The notes: generated by a model not told the origin, from the letters alone. A stretch of 64,000 nt of DNA from Oscillibacter sp. (GCA_022791875.1 JAAVZX010000034.1:1-64000), one strand, 5' to 3'; counted from the stretch's first letter, positions 7,737 through 15,788 are shown. A program made the numbers and translations.

Positions 7737-9227
7737 ATGGGAAACGAAGCTATTTCCAAACTGATTGCCTACGCCTTGCAAACGGGTCTCATCCGCTCTG
7801 ACGAGGTGAACTGGGCCGTCAACACGGTCCTGGACGCTTTGAAGCTGGACAGCTTTTCCGGGCCCTTCCAGTGGGAGCACGATATCGAGCTGGCCCCCGT
7901 CCTGGAGGCCCTTCTGGACGACGCTTATGCCCGGGGCGTGCTGAAAGAGAACTCCGTAGTCTACCGGGACCTCTTCGACACGGAGCTCATGGGCCGTCTG
8001 ACCCCCCGCCCCGCCCAGGTGATTGACACCTTCCAGGCCCTCTGCGCCAGGGACCCCAGAGAGGCCACGGACTGGTTCTACAAGTTCAGCCAGGACACCA
8101 ACTACATCCGCCGGGACCGCATTGCGAAAGACATGCAGTGGAAGGCCCCCACGGAGTACGGCGACCTGGACATCACCATCAACCTCTCCAAGCCCGAGAA
8201 GGACCCCAAGGCCATCGCCGCCGCCCGGGACCTCCCCGCCTCCGACTATCCCCGCTGCCAGCTCTGCGCGGAGAACGAGGGCTACGCGGGCCGGGTCAAC
8301 CACCCTGCCCGCCAGAACCACCGCATCGTCCCCATCACCATCAACGGGGCCCAGTGGTTCCTGCAATACTCCCCCTACGTCTACTACAACGAGCACTGCA
8401 TCTGCCTGAACCAGGTCCACACGCCGATGAAAATCGACCGCGCCTGCTTCGGCAAGCTCCTGGACTTCGTGCGCCAGTTCCCCCACTACTTCGTGGGCTC
8501 CAACGCGGACCTCCCCATCGTAGGCGGCTCCATCCTGGCCCACGATCACTTCCAGGGCGGGCGCTACACCTTCGCCATGGAGAAAGCCCCCGTGGAGACG
8601 CCGGTCTCCTTCCCCGGCTATGAGGACGTGGACGCGGGCATTGTGAAATGGCCCATGTCGGTGGTCCGGATTTCCTCGGAGGACCCCCAGCGGCTGATCG
8701 ACCTGGCGGACAAAATTCTGGGCAAATGGCGGGCCTACACCGACGAGGCGGCGGTTATCTTCGCCGAAACGGACGGCGTGCCCCACAACACCATCACGCC
8801 CATCGCCCGCCGCCGGGGCGAAAAATACGAGCTGGACCTGGTGCTGCGCAACAACCTCACCACGGAGCAGTACCCCTTGGGCCTGTATCATCCCCACGAC
8901 GAGCTGCACCACATCAAAAAGGAGAACATCGGCCTCATCGAGGTCATGGGCCTGGCGGTGCTTCCCGCCCGTCTGAAGGAAGAGCTGGCGGCGGTGGCGG
9001 ACGGCCTGGTGACAGGCGCGGACCTCCGTGCCAATGAGATGACGGCCAAGCACGCCGACTGGGCGGAGTCCTTCGCCCCCAACTACCACTTCACGGCGGA
9101 AAACGCCCTGGGCATCGTGGAAAAGGAAACCGGGCTGGTCTTTGCCAAGGTTCTGGAGCACGCGGGGGTCTACAAGCGGACGGACGAGGGCAAAGCGGCC
9201 TTCCTCCGCTTCCTGGAGACCATCTGA
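7737..9227 (+). CDS. galT: UDP-glucose--hexose-1-phosphate uridylyltransferase, family 2
   Basis: A 496-residue enzyme of the Firmicute GalT2 family, transferring UMP from UDP-glucose to galactose-1-phosphate. Recognisable segments are DTFQAL near residue 98, YPRCQLCAENEGYAGR with two cysteines near 175, GGSILAHDHFQGGRY with the His-x-His nucleophile region near 263, and the C-terminal TGLVFAKVLEHAGVYKRT. Length is normal for family 2, longer than the 350-residue class I enzyme. It completes a galK-galE-galT operon, enough to feed galactose into UDP-glucose and glucose-1-phosphate. Confidence 0.95.
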   Translation: MGNEAISKLIAYALQTGLIRSDEVNWAVNTVLDALKLDSFSGPFQWEHDIELAPVLEALLDDAYARGVLKENSVVYRDLFDTELMGRLTPRPAQVIDTFQALCARDPREATDWFYKFSQDTNYIRRDRIAKDMQWKAPTEYGDLDITINLSKPEKDPKAIAAARDLPASDYPRCQLCAENEGYAGRVNHPARQNHRIVPITINGAQWFLQYSPYVYYNEHCICLNQVHTPMKIDRACFGKLLDFVRQFPHYFVGSNADLPIVGGSILAHDHFQGGRYTFAMEKAPVETPVSFPGYEDVDAGIVKWPMSVVRISSEDPQRLIDLADKILGKWRAYTDEAAVIFAETDGVPHNTITPIARRRGEKYELDLVLRNNLTTEQYPLGLYHPHDELHHIKKENIGLIEVMGLAVLPARLKEELAAVADGLVTGADLRANEMTAKHADWAESFAPNYHFTAENALGIVEKETGLVFAKVLEHAGVYKRTDEGKAAFLRFLETI

Positions 9228-9256
9228 CGCCTCCCCGTGTTTTCACTGCGGACCGC

Positions 9257-9285
9257 TTGAAAACCGCGGCGGACTGTGCTATACT
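9257..9285 (+). promoter_or_regulatory. Bactofilin gene promoter
   Basis: TTGAAA (9257-9262), 17 bases, TATACT (9280-9285), ending 37 bases before the start codon. Confidence 0.75.
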
Positions 9286-9322
9286 GTCAGCATCCTGAAT
9301 CTAACAGAAAGGGTGATCAAAC

Positions 9323-9817
9323 ATGGGCATTTTTGGACCGTCGAAGGGGGCCGCCTACGGGGACGTTCCCCCTGTTGAGGAGCGGGACGCCGCCGTCAAC
9401 GACATCCCCGACCTCCCCGAGCCCCGCACCGACACCGTGATTGCCAAGGACGTGACCGTCGTCGGGAGCCTCCAGGGCGAGGGCGTCGTGCAGATTGAGG
9501 GCGCGGTGGAAGGCGAGGTCAGCCTCAAGGGCTACGTCATCGTCACCTCCACAGGCGCCATCAAAGGCCCCATCACGGCAGACGTGGTCCGCATCGCGGG
9601 CACGGTGGAGGGCAACATCACGGCCCTGGACCACCTCCAGCTGGAGCGCACGGGCACCATTGAGGGCGACGTGGCCACCGTCTCCTTCGTCATTGAGAAC
9701 GGCGGGCGGCTCAACGGCAGGAGCACCATGATCCAGCCCAAGCAGTCTGCCCCCCGGGTCGACAAGCTCCCGAAGAAGAAGGAGAAGAGCGAGAGCGGCG
9801 AGGAAGCGCCGGTGTAA
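9323..9817 (+). CDS. Bactofilin / polymer-forming cytoskeletal protein
   Basis: A 164-residue protein with a central right-handed beta-helix region (about residues 35-130). Its repeated hydrophobic-glycine pattern is characteristic of the bactofilin (DUF583) domain: DVTVVGSLQGEGVVQIEGAV, KGPITADVVRIAGTVEGNI, LERTGTIEGDVATVS. Both ends are charged and disordered (N-terminal GPSKGAAYG, C-terminal KLPKKKEKSESG). Bactofilins polymerise without nucleotide and scaffold cell-wall or spore-shape enzymes. It is a single-gene unit with its own promoter and terminator. Confidence 0.9.
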   Translation: MGIFGPSKGAAYGDVPPVEERDAAVNDIPDLPEPRTDTVIAKDVTVVGSLQGEGVVQIEGAVEGEVSLKGYVIVTSTGAIKGPITADVVRIAGTVEGNITALDHLQLERTGTIEGDVATVSFVIENGGRLNGRSTMIQPKQSAPRVDKLPKKKEKSESGEEAPV

Positions 9818-9833
9818 GGACATAAGGACATAC

Positions 9834-9869
9834 AGAGCGGACGGCACCTCACGCGCCGTCCGCTCTTTT
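9834..9869 (+). terminator. Rho-independent terminator after bactofilin
   Basis: Twelve-base arms AGAGCGGACGGC / GCCGTCCGCTCT around a 9-base loop, then TTTTCCC. The next gene is convergent, so it may serve both strands. Confidence 0.85.
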
Positions 9870-9876
9870 CCCGCCC

Positions 9877-10560
9877 TCAGACAATCTCCAGCAATTCCCG
9901 CAGGGATCTGATTTCGTAGTCGATCCGCAGCGCCGCAGGCCGCGGCTTCCCCGCCGGATTATACCAGCAGCAGGGCAGCCCCGCCCGGTTTGCCCCCAAA
10001 ATATCGGTGCTCAGCGAATCCCCGACAGCCAGCGTATTCTCCGCCGTCAGGCCCGGCACCCGCTTACGCACGTAGGCGTAATACGCCGGGTCAGGCTTCG
10101 CGGCCCCCGCCTCTTCGGAGATGAAGGAGTCCTCGAAGAACGCGGCGAACACGCTGTTTTTGATCCGGTTCTGCTGCACCGACGCCACGGAATTGGTGAT
10201 GATGTACATCCGGTGCCCCCGCTCCTTCAGGGTCCGGCAGACCTCCTCAGCATGGGGCAGCGGGTACACTCCGGACCCCAGGGCTTCCAGGTAGTCCCGG
10301 TTGCACGCCGCAGGGTCCCGCGCAAGGCCCAGCGCGCTCAGGAAGCGCACATAGCGCTCCAGCGTCACGTACTCCTTCGACACCTCCCCGCGGTCAAACG
10401 CCGCCCACAGCTCCACGTTAATCTCATGGTACAGACGGTAGCTCTCTTCGCTCACCGGGATGTCGTGCTTTTCGCACATCTTCGCGAACGCGCCCATGGA
10501 CGCTTTCGGAAAGTCAAACAGCGTGTCGTCTGCGTCAAACAGCAAGTACGGATACCTCAT
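9877..10560 (-). CDS. HAD family hydrolase, YjjG-type nucleotidase
   Basis: A 227-residue haloacid-dehalogenase phosphatase. Motif I is LLFDADDTLFDF (nucleophile Asp10, acid Asp12), motif II is IITNSVASVQ near residue 112, motif III lysine lies in SEEAGAAKPDP near 150, and motif IV is AVGDSLSTDILGANRAG near 178. DADDTLFDFPKA is typical of the YjjG pyrimidine nucleotidase subfamily, which removes phosphate from non-canonical dNMPs. The cap domain is C1 helical. It is monocistronic, with a degenerate repeat just upstream. Confidence 0.88.
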   Translation of the reverse strand: MRYPYLLFDADDTLFDFPKASMGAFAKMCEKHDIPVSEESYRLYHEINVELWAAFDRGEVSKEYVTLERYVRFLSALGLARDPAACNRDYLEALGSGVYPLPHAEEVCRTLKERGHRMYIITNSVASVQQNRIKNSVFAAFFEDSFISEEAGAAKPDPAYYAYVRKRVPGLTAENTLAVGDSLSTDILGANRAGLPCCWYNPAGKPRPAALRIDYEIRSLRELLEIV

Positions 10561-10579
10561 CTATTCTCATCCCTTCTGC

Positions 10580-10660
10580 GTGCCTCCGGCGGCCAGAGGA
10601 ACGCGGTCCCTCTGGACTCCCTGCACTCTGGCGGACCGGGTCTCCCGGGGGCGGCACGCC
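10580..10660. repeat. Dispersed palindromic repeat, family I, copy C (degenerate)
   Basis: Retains the core GCCTCCGGCGG and a first stem CCAGAGGaacgcggtCCCTCTGG whose loop differs from other copies while both arms still pair. The second module (ACTCTGGCGGACCGGGTCTC...) is strongly diverged. Confidence 0.7.
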
Positions 10661-10758
10661 TTTGATGCTCTCTTCTTCAACTATAGCACGTTCCGGGGGA
10701 AAAGGCAATCACCCTTTCCCGGCCTCTGCCATACCATGGAACAAGGGGGGATTGCGGT

Positions 10759-11598
10759 ATGCAAACATCTTACAGCGTCATCGGCGGCGACCGGCGGCAG
10801 GCGGAGCTCGCGCGCCTTCTCATAGAGGACGGCAAACTCGTCCGCACCTACGGCCTGGACCGCTGGAAGCCCGGCGGGGCCTGCCCGCTGGAGGAGGCCG
10901 TCAAGGCCGAGGTCATCATCCTGCCCCTGCCTCTGTGCAAGGGCGACGGCGTTTTGAACTGCGAGCAGGACACGGCGGTGCCTACCGTCGATCTGTTCCG
11001 GCGCATGAGGCCCTGGCAGCGCATCCTGGCGGGGCAGGTCCAGCCCGCCCAGCGCTGGGAGGCCGAGCGCCGCGGGCTCATCCTCGAGGACTACTTCCTC
11101 CGGGAGGAATTGGCCGTGGCCAACGCCGCCGCCACCGCCGAAGGGGCCATCCAGACCGCCATGGAGCGCATGGACCGCACCCTCCTGGGGGCGGACTGCC
11201 TCGTGATCGGCTTCGGGCGCATCGGGAAGCTGCTCTGCCACAGGCTCCACGGCCTGGGGGCGCGGGTCAGCGCCTCCGCCAGGAAGCCGGAGGACCTGGC
11301 CTGGATCCGAGCCTACGGCTTCCGGCCCCTGGAGACCGGGAGGCTGGACGGGGCCCTGGCGCCCTTCGCCGCGGTCTTCAACACGGTCCCCTCTCCCGTT
11401 CTGGACGGCCCGCTGCTCTCCCAGCTCCCGCCGGACTGCCTCTGCGTGGACCTGGCCTCCGTGCGGGGCATCGCGCCGGCGGACAACGTGATCTGGGCGC
11501 GGTCCCTGCCGGGGCGTCTCGCGCCCCGCACCGCGGCGGCCGCCATCCGGGACGCGGTCTCTTACATCTTATTGGAAAATCGAGGTGACCCCGCATGA
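10759..11598 (+). CDS. dpaA: Dipicolinate synthase subunit A
   Basis: A 279-residue SpoVFA family protein. With subunit B it oxidises dihydrodipicolinate to dipicolinic acid in the mother cell; the product is then loaded into the spore core. The N-terminal SYSVIGGDRRQAELARLL and the central Rossmann segment ADCLVIGFGRIGKLLCHRL (about residue 150) are family hallmarks. The ATG at 10759 follows GGGGGATTGC. The gene overlaps dpaB by four bases (ATGA), indicating translational coupling. This is good evidence that the organism forms endospores. Confidence 0.95.
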   Translation: MQTSYSVIGGDRRQAELARLLIEDGKLVRTYGLDRWKPGGACPLEEAVKAEVIILPLPLCKGDGVLNCEQDTAVPTVDLFRRMRPWQRILAGQVQPAQRWEAERRGLILEDYFLREELAVANAAATAEGAIQTAMERMDRTLLGADCLVIGFGRIGKLLCHRLHGLGARVSASARKPEDLAWIRAYGFRPLETGRLDGALAPFAAVFNTVPSPVLDGPLLSQLPPDCLCVDLASVRGIAPADNVIWARSLPGRLAPRTAAAAIRDAVSYILLENRGDPA

Positions 11599-12170
11599 GA
11601 AAGGAACGGGTCGGCTTTGCCGTGTGCGGCTCCTTCTGCACCCACGCGAAGGCGCTCAAGGCCCTGGAGGCCCTCACCGAGCGCTACGAGACGGTGATTC
11701 CCATCGCCTCGGAAATTTCCGCTTTCACTGACACACGCTTCGGCGCCTCCGAGGACCTTCTGGAACGCCTGGAAGACCTGACGGGAAACGAGGTCCTGTA
11801 TGACATCCCATCCGTGGAGCCCTTCGGGCCCAAGGGCCTGCTGGACATTCTGGTCATTGCGCCCGCCACGGGCAACACCATCGCCAAGCTGGCCGCGGGC
11901 ATCACGGACACCGTCGTCACCATGGCCGCCAAGGCCCACCTCCGCAACGGACGCCCCGTGGTCCTGGCCGTCTCCAGCAACGACGGCCTCTCCGCCGGCG
12001 CCCGCAACATCGGCGACCTCCTGGCCCGGCGGCATTACTACTTCGTCCCCTTCGGGCAGGACAACGCCCAAGAGAAGCCCTCCTCCCTGGTGGCGGACTT
12101 CTCCCGCCTCCCCGACACCGTGGACGCGGCCCTGCGGGGAGAACAGATTCAGCCCCTTCTTCTCCGCTGA
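11595..12170 (+). CDS. dpaB: Dipicolinate synthase subunit B (flavoprotein)
   Basis: A 191-residue SpoVFB flavoprotein of the HFCD/PPC-decarboxylase fold. Motifs are GFAVCGSFCTHAKALKALE at the N-terminus, DILVIAPATGNTIAKLAAGI near residue 92 (the conserved flavin-binding PxTGN region) and RRHYYFVPFGQDNAQEKPSS near the end. It works as a complex with subunit A. Length equals the family norm. It is the last gene of the dpaAB operon, with a terminator 15 bases after the stop. Confidence 0.95.
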   Translation: MRKERVGFAVCGSFCTHAKALKALEALTERYETVIPIASEISAFTDTRFGASEDLLERLEDLTGNEVLYDIPSVEPFGPKGLLDILVIAPATGNTIAKLAAGITDTVVTMAAKAHLRNGRPVVLAVSSNDGLSAGARNIGDLLARRHYYFVPFGQDNAQEKPSSLVADFSRLPDTVDAALRGEQIQPLLLR

Positions 12171-12184
12171 GCGGACACGTCTTT

Positions 12185-12209
12185 GGGACCGGTTCTCCGG
12201 TCCCTTTTT
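12185..12209 (+). terminator. Terminator of dpaAB
   Basis: GGGACCGG-TTCT-CCGGTCCC perfect stem followed by TTTTTCC. Confidence 0.9.
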
Positions 12210-12562
12210 CCTTCTGAACCCCTTCCCTGGGGTTAATTCCGTGATATGGCAAAAAACTTTTCCTGATTTTGGTTATTTTTTTCAAAATAACTCTAGCTTT
12301 TCGCAAATTGCTGTGTTATAATAATGGCACCATATATATGTAGAAGTCCGACGGCTCAGCATGTTCTCCGTGAAATCCATTTATTTCTTTGCCGCTGTAC
12401 CCAATATGTATGCTTCCCAGCGTCAGGAGCTTTCACCAAAGGATTGTATTCAGATAGTAAAAATAGGAAAACATGCACCGGCCTCCAGCGCCTTTGACGG
12501 GCCCGGGAGGGCCTGCCCCCGCTGGAGCACGGCGTGAGAGCAGTGAAAGGAGAAAAATCACT
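12210..12562 (+). promoter_or_regulatory. Promoter and long leader of the Rrf2 gene
   Basis: The -10 TATAAT is at 12317-12322 with a weak TAGCTT -35 at 12294-12299 (17-base spacer). About 235 bases of untranslated leader follow before the start codon. The leader contains an 8-bp stem CTCCAGCG / CGCTGGAG around 12483-12529 and no obvious coding frame. I recognise no known riboswitch. Confidence 0.55.
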
Positions 12563-13066
12563 ATGCGGATTTCTACCAAGGGGCGCTACGCGCTGCGCCT
12601 GATGATGGACATCGCCTCCCATGACCGGGAGGGCTACGTCTCCCTGCGGGATGCCGCCGCGCGTCAGGGCATCTCCATGAAGTACCTCGAGCAGATCGCC
12701 GGAATGCTCTCCCGCTCCGGCGTCCTCCAGAGCGGGCGGGGCGCTCAGGGCGGCTACCGTCTGGCCAGCGCGCCGGAGGATTATACGGTGGGTAAGATTC
12801 TGCGCCTCACCGAGGGCAGCTTGGCCCCCGTGGCCTGCCTCACGGAGCCGGACAGCCCCTGCGGACGCAGCGGCGACTGCTCCGCCCAGGATTTCTGGGA
12901 GGGACTCTACGAAACCGTCAACGCCTACATCGACCGCTACACCCTGGCCGACCTCCTCCGCGCCCAGGAGTCCAAGGACCAGCTGGCCCCTGTCTGCTTC
13001 GTCCCGGGCAAGCGGCCTGTCCCCGTGGACGAGAAACGCATCCCGGCTGAGGAAAAGCGCATGTGA
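12563..13066 (+). CDS. Rrf2 family regulator with IscR-type cysteines
   Basis: A 167-residue winged-helix regulator. The MRISTKGRYALRLMMDIA start and the GGYRLA wing (about residue 65) define Rrf2/IscR. Three cysteines in VACLTEPDSPCGRSGDC (C-x7-C-x5-C, near residue 92) sit where IscR binds a [2Fe-2S] cluster, so redox or Fe-S sensing is likely. The C-terminal tail beyond about 140 (RPVPVDEKRIPAEEKRM) is charged and looks disordered. I chose ATG 12563 behind AAAGGAG. There is no isc gene beside it in the window, so its targets may be elsewhere. Confidence 0.9.
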   Translation: MRISTKGRYALRLMMDIASHDREGYVSLRDAAARQGISMKYLEQIAGMLSRSGVLQSGRGAQGGYRLASAPEDYTVGKILRLTEGSLAPVACLTEPDSPCGRSGDCSAQDFWEGLYETVNAYIDRYTLADLLRAQESKDQLAPVCFVPGKRPVPVDEKRIPAEEKRM

Positions 13067-13086
13067 TCCGATGCTGATAACACCGT

Positions 13087-13115
13087 CACCCTCCGGAAAC
13101 CCGGAGGGTGATTTT
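13087..13115 (+). terminator. Terminator of the Rrf2 gene
   Basis: CACCCTCCGG-AAA-CCCGGAGGGTG stem followed by ATTTTG. Confidence 0.85.
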
Positions 13116-13130
13116 GTTGCATCTGTTAAC

Positions 13131-13222
13131 GGGGGACGAAGGACGGGGGCCTCCGGCGGCCAGGGGCTTTGCCCCTGGACCCCACCAGGGAGGCACGCGC
13201 CTCCCTGGACCCTGGCAGATCA
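13131..13222. repeat. Dispersed palindromic repeat, family I, copy D
   Basis: Full module order as copy B. The first stem is CCAGGGGCTTTGCCCCTGG, i.e. both arms changed together relative to copy B, and the second stem has GGCACGCGCC in its centre. It ends in CCTGGCAGATCAGATC. Confidence 0.9.
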
Positions 13223-13266
13223 GATCCTTTTGGGGGGCGGTGCTTCTCTTTTGGGTTTTTGCTAAA

Positions 13267-13863
13267 TTATGGGTTTTTGTTCGGGGGGATGCGAGGGAAA
13301 TTCTTCCAATTCAGCTTGCATCCGCAGCGGTCGCAGTAGCTTTGATATTCTCGCTCCAGCGTGCAGCCGCATCCGGGGCAGACCGGAAATTCGCATCCGC
13401 CCAGCTGCTTCGTCCTCAATACCGGCAGGGGATGGCTCCGCGCGGTCAGGTATTCCGACTTCTCCCCCTCTGTGTCCGGAGGGAACAGCAGCGTCCGGTC
13501 GCAGTCGATGGCCTCAAAATATGAAATGTGGTAGCACGCGTAGAAGGCCAGATATCCAATCAGGAAGCAGGGCTTCGGACGTTTGGGCGGAATCCGTCCG
13601 ATGTAGGGGAAAATCAGGCCCTGTTCCTCCATACAGGCCCAGCAGAGCCTGCAAAAGCGCTGGACCCGCATGGCGGCGGCTCCCGGGCTGAGCCCCGTCT
13701 GGCGGGCGGTGTGGGCGTAAACCCGTTCCGCCTGAATGTCCTCCAGGGAGATGTGGCGGTTCAGGATGAGCATGGCAATGAGGTCCGATGCACAGACGAT
13801 AGGCCGGAGGCCGCAGCGGCTGTCGCCGATGATGGAGCGGATGAGGCGTTCTGTGCGCGTCAT
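13267..13863 (-). CDS. Spo0A-C-like helix-turn-helix protein with C-terminal zinc ribbon
   Basis: A 198-residue protein. Residues about 25-80 (LIAMLILNRHISLEDIQAE, VYAHTARQTGLSPGAAAMRV, QRFCRLCW) follow the spacing of the Spo0A C-terminal DNA-binding domain (VYP-x-IA--x-T-x-RVERAIRHAIEVAW). A C-terminal treble-cleft or ribbon has CPGCGC and CDRCGC near residue 170. There is no receiver domain. AAGGTGG is 8 bases from the ATG at 13863. Upstream on the same strand are three TGTCG elements, one a perfect 0A box. The family assignment is by eye and the function is unknown; a sporulation-linked regulator is my inference. Confidence 0.6.
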   Translation of the reverse strand: MTRTERLIRSIIGDSRCGLRPIVCASDLIAMLILNRHISLEDIQAERVYAHTARQTGLSPGAAAMRVQRFCRLCWACMEEQGLIFPYIGRIPPKRPKPCFLIGYLAFYACYHISYFEAIDCDRTLLFPPDTEGEKSEYLTARSHPLPVLRTKQLGGCEFPVCPGCGCTLEREYQSYCDRCGCKLNWKNFPRIPPNKNP

Positions 13864-13909
13864 AGAGAGGACCACCTTTCATTGATGATGGCTCCATCAT
13901 ATGACATGA

Positions 13910-13945
13910 TTCGACACTTTGTGCGCTCCGCGACACGAAACGACA
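13910..13945 (-). promoter_or_regulatory. Cluster of Spo0A-box-like sites
   Basis: On the minus strand, TGTCGTT (13939-13945), TGTCGCG (13929-13935) and TGTCGAA (13910-13916). The last equals the canonical 0A box TGNCGAA. They lie 47-82 bases before the start codon of the Spo0A-C-like gene. Confidence 0.55.
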
Positions 13946-13949
13946 AAAT

Positions 13950-14207
13950 TTCTACTTTTTTCCAAGTCAGAAATGTACCGGTAATTTGCTATACATTCGT
14001 ATCACTGGATTTGACGTTCCACAGGCTGTAAATCTCCGGAATAACAGCAGCTTACGAAAATCCAGCCGATTCAAATCGTCATATTTGTTTGGTACAGAAA
14101 AGTAACACAAAAAATTTTTCTTTTTCCAAATCCGGAAGGCCGCTCCGCCGTCTTCCCGCGTCCCTCCGTCCTCTGTTCCAGGCCGGAGAGGCCCCCGGGG
14201 GGCGCGC
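13950..14207. other. Gene-free stretch between two minus-strand genes
   Basis: AT-rich between 13950 and 14130, including the run AAAAAATTTTTC around 14110. The part nearest 14207 is GC-rich with an imperfect GGCCGGAGAGGCCCCCGGG stem that could end the phosphatase-SGNH operon. I see no coding frame with a ribosome site. Confidence 0.4.
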
Positions 14208-14795
14208 TCACTCCACGGGCCTCTCCAGAACGTCCAGCAGGCCCTCCGCAAAGGCGCGGTGGCCCGTCTCGGAAAAGTGGACGCCGTCGAAGGTGAGCTC
14301 CACGCCCCAGCCTCCCGCGTCCGCGAAGCTGATGCCCAGCCGCCTCGCCAGGGTCTGATAGCACCCCGCCAGCCGCCGGGATTCCTCCAGCGTTTCAGGC
14401 GCGCTCACCCACGCGCCCAGACGCATCGGCGGCGGGGCAACCAGCAAGATTTGACATCTCTCCGGCGCCTCCTCCCGGAGCACGGAGAGAAAGCGTTCCA
14501 TCCGCTTCCCGCAGGCCGCGGCGCTGGGAACCGACTGTTGGAGCAGGTCGTTGCTGCCCAGCATGACCGTCACGATATCCGCCGCCGCGCCTCGGACGGC
14601 CCGCCCCAGCGCTTCCGCCTCCCGGGCCTGACGGGGGATGCAGCGGCCGTTCTGCCCCTCGTTGAGGACCTCCCGGCCCGCCGCCCTCAGCCGTCCCGTC
14701 CAGCGCACGGCCTCCGGGTAGCGCCCGCCCAGACAGGACCTGGGGTCGTAGCCGTAGGTATTGGAGTCCCCGAAGCATAAAATCCGGTCTCCCAT
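14208..14795 (-). CDS. SGNH/GDSL family hydrolase
   Basis: A 195-residue esterase of the SGNH superfamily. Block I is RILCFGDSNTYGYDP (nucleophile Ser near residue 10), block II Gly lies in EVLNEGQNGR, block III Asn is in VTVMLGSNDLLQ, and block V has the catalytic Asp/His in TFDGVHFSETGHRAFAEGL. No signal peptide, so it is cytoplasmic. It closely resembles acetylxylan or arylesterase-type GDSL enzymes acting on acetylated sugars or esters. The start is one base beyond the stop of the upstream 73-residue gene, so it is translationally coupled. Confidence 0.92.
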   Translation of the reverse strand: MGDRILCFGDSNTYGYDPRSCLGGRYPEAVRWTGRLRAAGREVLNEGQNGRCIPRQAREAEALGRAVRGAAADIVTVMLGSNDLLQQSVPSAAACGKRMERFLSVLREEAPERCQILLVAPPPMRLGAWVSAPETLEESRRLAGCYQTLARRLGISFADAGGWGVELTFDGVHFSETGHRAFAEGLLDVLERPVE

Positions 14796-14796
14796 G

Positions 14797-15018
14797 TCAC
14801 CACTCCCGCTTAATCTCAGCGGCCTCCACGTGGTACAGCCGCAGGAATTCCTGGAAATCCCGGTCGCTCCGCAGGAGCATCAGCTCTTCAAATTTGCCGC
14901 TCACCGGGTCCTTGAAGCCCGCCACCTGCTCCCCCGTGCAGATGCTGGTGCGGATCACGGGGATTTTGCCCGTCCGGTCGTAGTGCGGCGCTTCCTGTTT
15001 TTTCCGTTTTCCGAACAT
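14797..15018 (-). CDS. Conserved small hypothetical protein (73 aa)
   Basis: Starts MFGKRKKQEAPHYDRTGKIP, continues with VIRTSICTGEQVAGFKD and ends with a helical segment (DRDFQEFLRLYHVEAAEIK). It is basic at the N-terminus and has no membrane segment. The stop and start codons of the upstream phosphatase and this gene share a base (TGATG), and the SGNH gene follows after one base, giving a tightly coupled three-gene unit. I do not recognise a function. Confidence 0.75.
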   Translation of the reverse strand: MFGKRKKQEAPHYDRTGKIPVIRTSICTGEQVAGFKDPVSGKFEELMLLRSDRDFQEFLRLYHVEAAEIKREW

Positions 15019-15479
15019 CAGAACCCCTCCTTTTTCAAGCGCTCCAGCAGGCCCCTGCAGCCCTCCAGCACGTCCTGCCAGGTGCGCTCGAAGTCGCCGG
15101 TGTACCACGGGTCGGCCACGTCGCCGGGGCGGCTGGTGAAGTCCAGCAGGAGGTGGATTTTCCCCTCCGGGTCGCCGCCGCAGATGCGCCCCATGTTCCG
15201 CAGGTTGGCGCGGTCCATGCCGATCAGGAGGTCCCAGCGGCCATAGTCCGCGGCCCTCAGCTGGCGGGAAGTTTTTCCGGCGCAGCCGATTCCGTGCTCG
15301 GCCAGCTTGCGGCGGGCAGGCGGGTAGACGGGGTTTCCGGTTTCCTCGGTGCTGGTGGCGGCGGATTCGATGAGGAATTGGTCTTCCAGCCCCGCCTTTT
15401 GCACCAGGTCCTTCATGACGAATTCGGCCATGGGGCTTCTGCAGATGTTGCCGTGGCAGACGAACAGGATTTTTGTCAT
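15018..15479 (-). CDS. Low-molecular-weight protein tyrosine phosphatase
   Basis: A 153-residue enzyme with the LMW-PTP P-loop CHGNICRS (C-x5-R-S) at residues 8-15 and the general-acid loop DPWYTGDFERTW near residue 120. The length is typical. In Firmicutes such phosphatases act on tyrosine kinases of capsule or stress systems, or on arginine phosphate (YwlE type); this one cannot be assigned further. It heads the operon with the small protein and SGNH hydrolase. The RBS GAAGGGAG lies before the ATG. Confidence 0.92.
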   Translation of the reverse strand: MTKILFVCHGNICRSPMAEFVMKDLVQKAGLEDQFLIESAATSTEETGNPVYPPARRKLAEHGIGCAGKTSRQLRAADYGRWDLLIGMDRANLRNMGRICGGDPEGKIHLLLDFTSRPGDVADPWYTGDFERTWQDVLEGCRGLLERLKKEGF

Positions 15480-15601
15480 TTTTTGACTCCCTTCGATTAC
15501 TTCTAATTTTTTGATGTAAATTTTTGGAATTACGCTCTTTTTGTTTTTCTGGTAAAATTTAGAAATATCGTGCAGCTTTCACGCCCCCTTTGCCGGGTCC
15601 C

Positions 15602-15607
15602 ATTATA
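15602..15607 (-). promoter_or_regulatory. -10 box of the LMW-PTP operon
   Basis: Minus-strand TATAAT in GTGGTATAATGGG, about 120 bases upstream of the start. A -35 is weak (TGACAG at 16 bases). The leader between is AT-rich with no strong hairpin. Confidence 0.55.
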
Positions 15608-15662
15608 CCACATCCCCCCGCCGCTGTCATTAAGCACAAATAAAGCCCCCAGCAAAGAAGCA

Positions 15663-15697
15663 GGCCATTCCCGATTTTGCCGGGAACGGCCCGTTTT
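15663..15697 (+). terminator. Hairpin with U-run, no assigned gene
   Basis: TTCCCG-ATTTTGC-CGGGAA, extended by GGCC pairing, then GTTTTTAC. It lies between two divergent promoters; I see no plus-strand gene that it would end, so the role is uncertain. Confidence 0.45.
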
Positions 15698-15750
15698 TAC
15701 GCCCCATCCAACCTCCCCCCGCCATTTAACCTCCCTTTAAGCTTCCCCGC

Positions 15751-15756
15751 TATAAT
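15751..15756 (+). promoter_or_regulatory. -10 box upstream of the small ORFs and MFP gene
   Basis: TATAAT in CCGCTATAATGGCACC, 33 bases before the ATG at 15789. No good -35 match. Confidence 0.5.
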
Positions 15757-15788
15757 GGCACCATCCGGACAAAAAGGAGGGAGCACCC

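Noticed and set aside
6753..9161. An 802-codon minus-strand frame opposite galE and galT
   Set aside because: Shadow of two unmistakable Leloir genes; no ribosome site and compositional bias typical of antisense reading.
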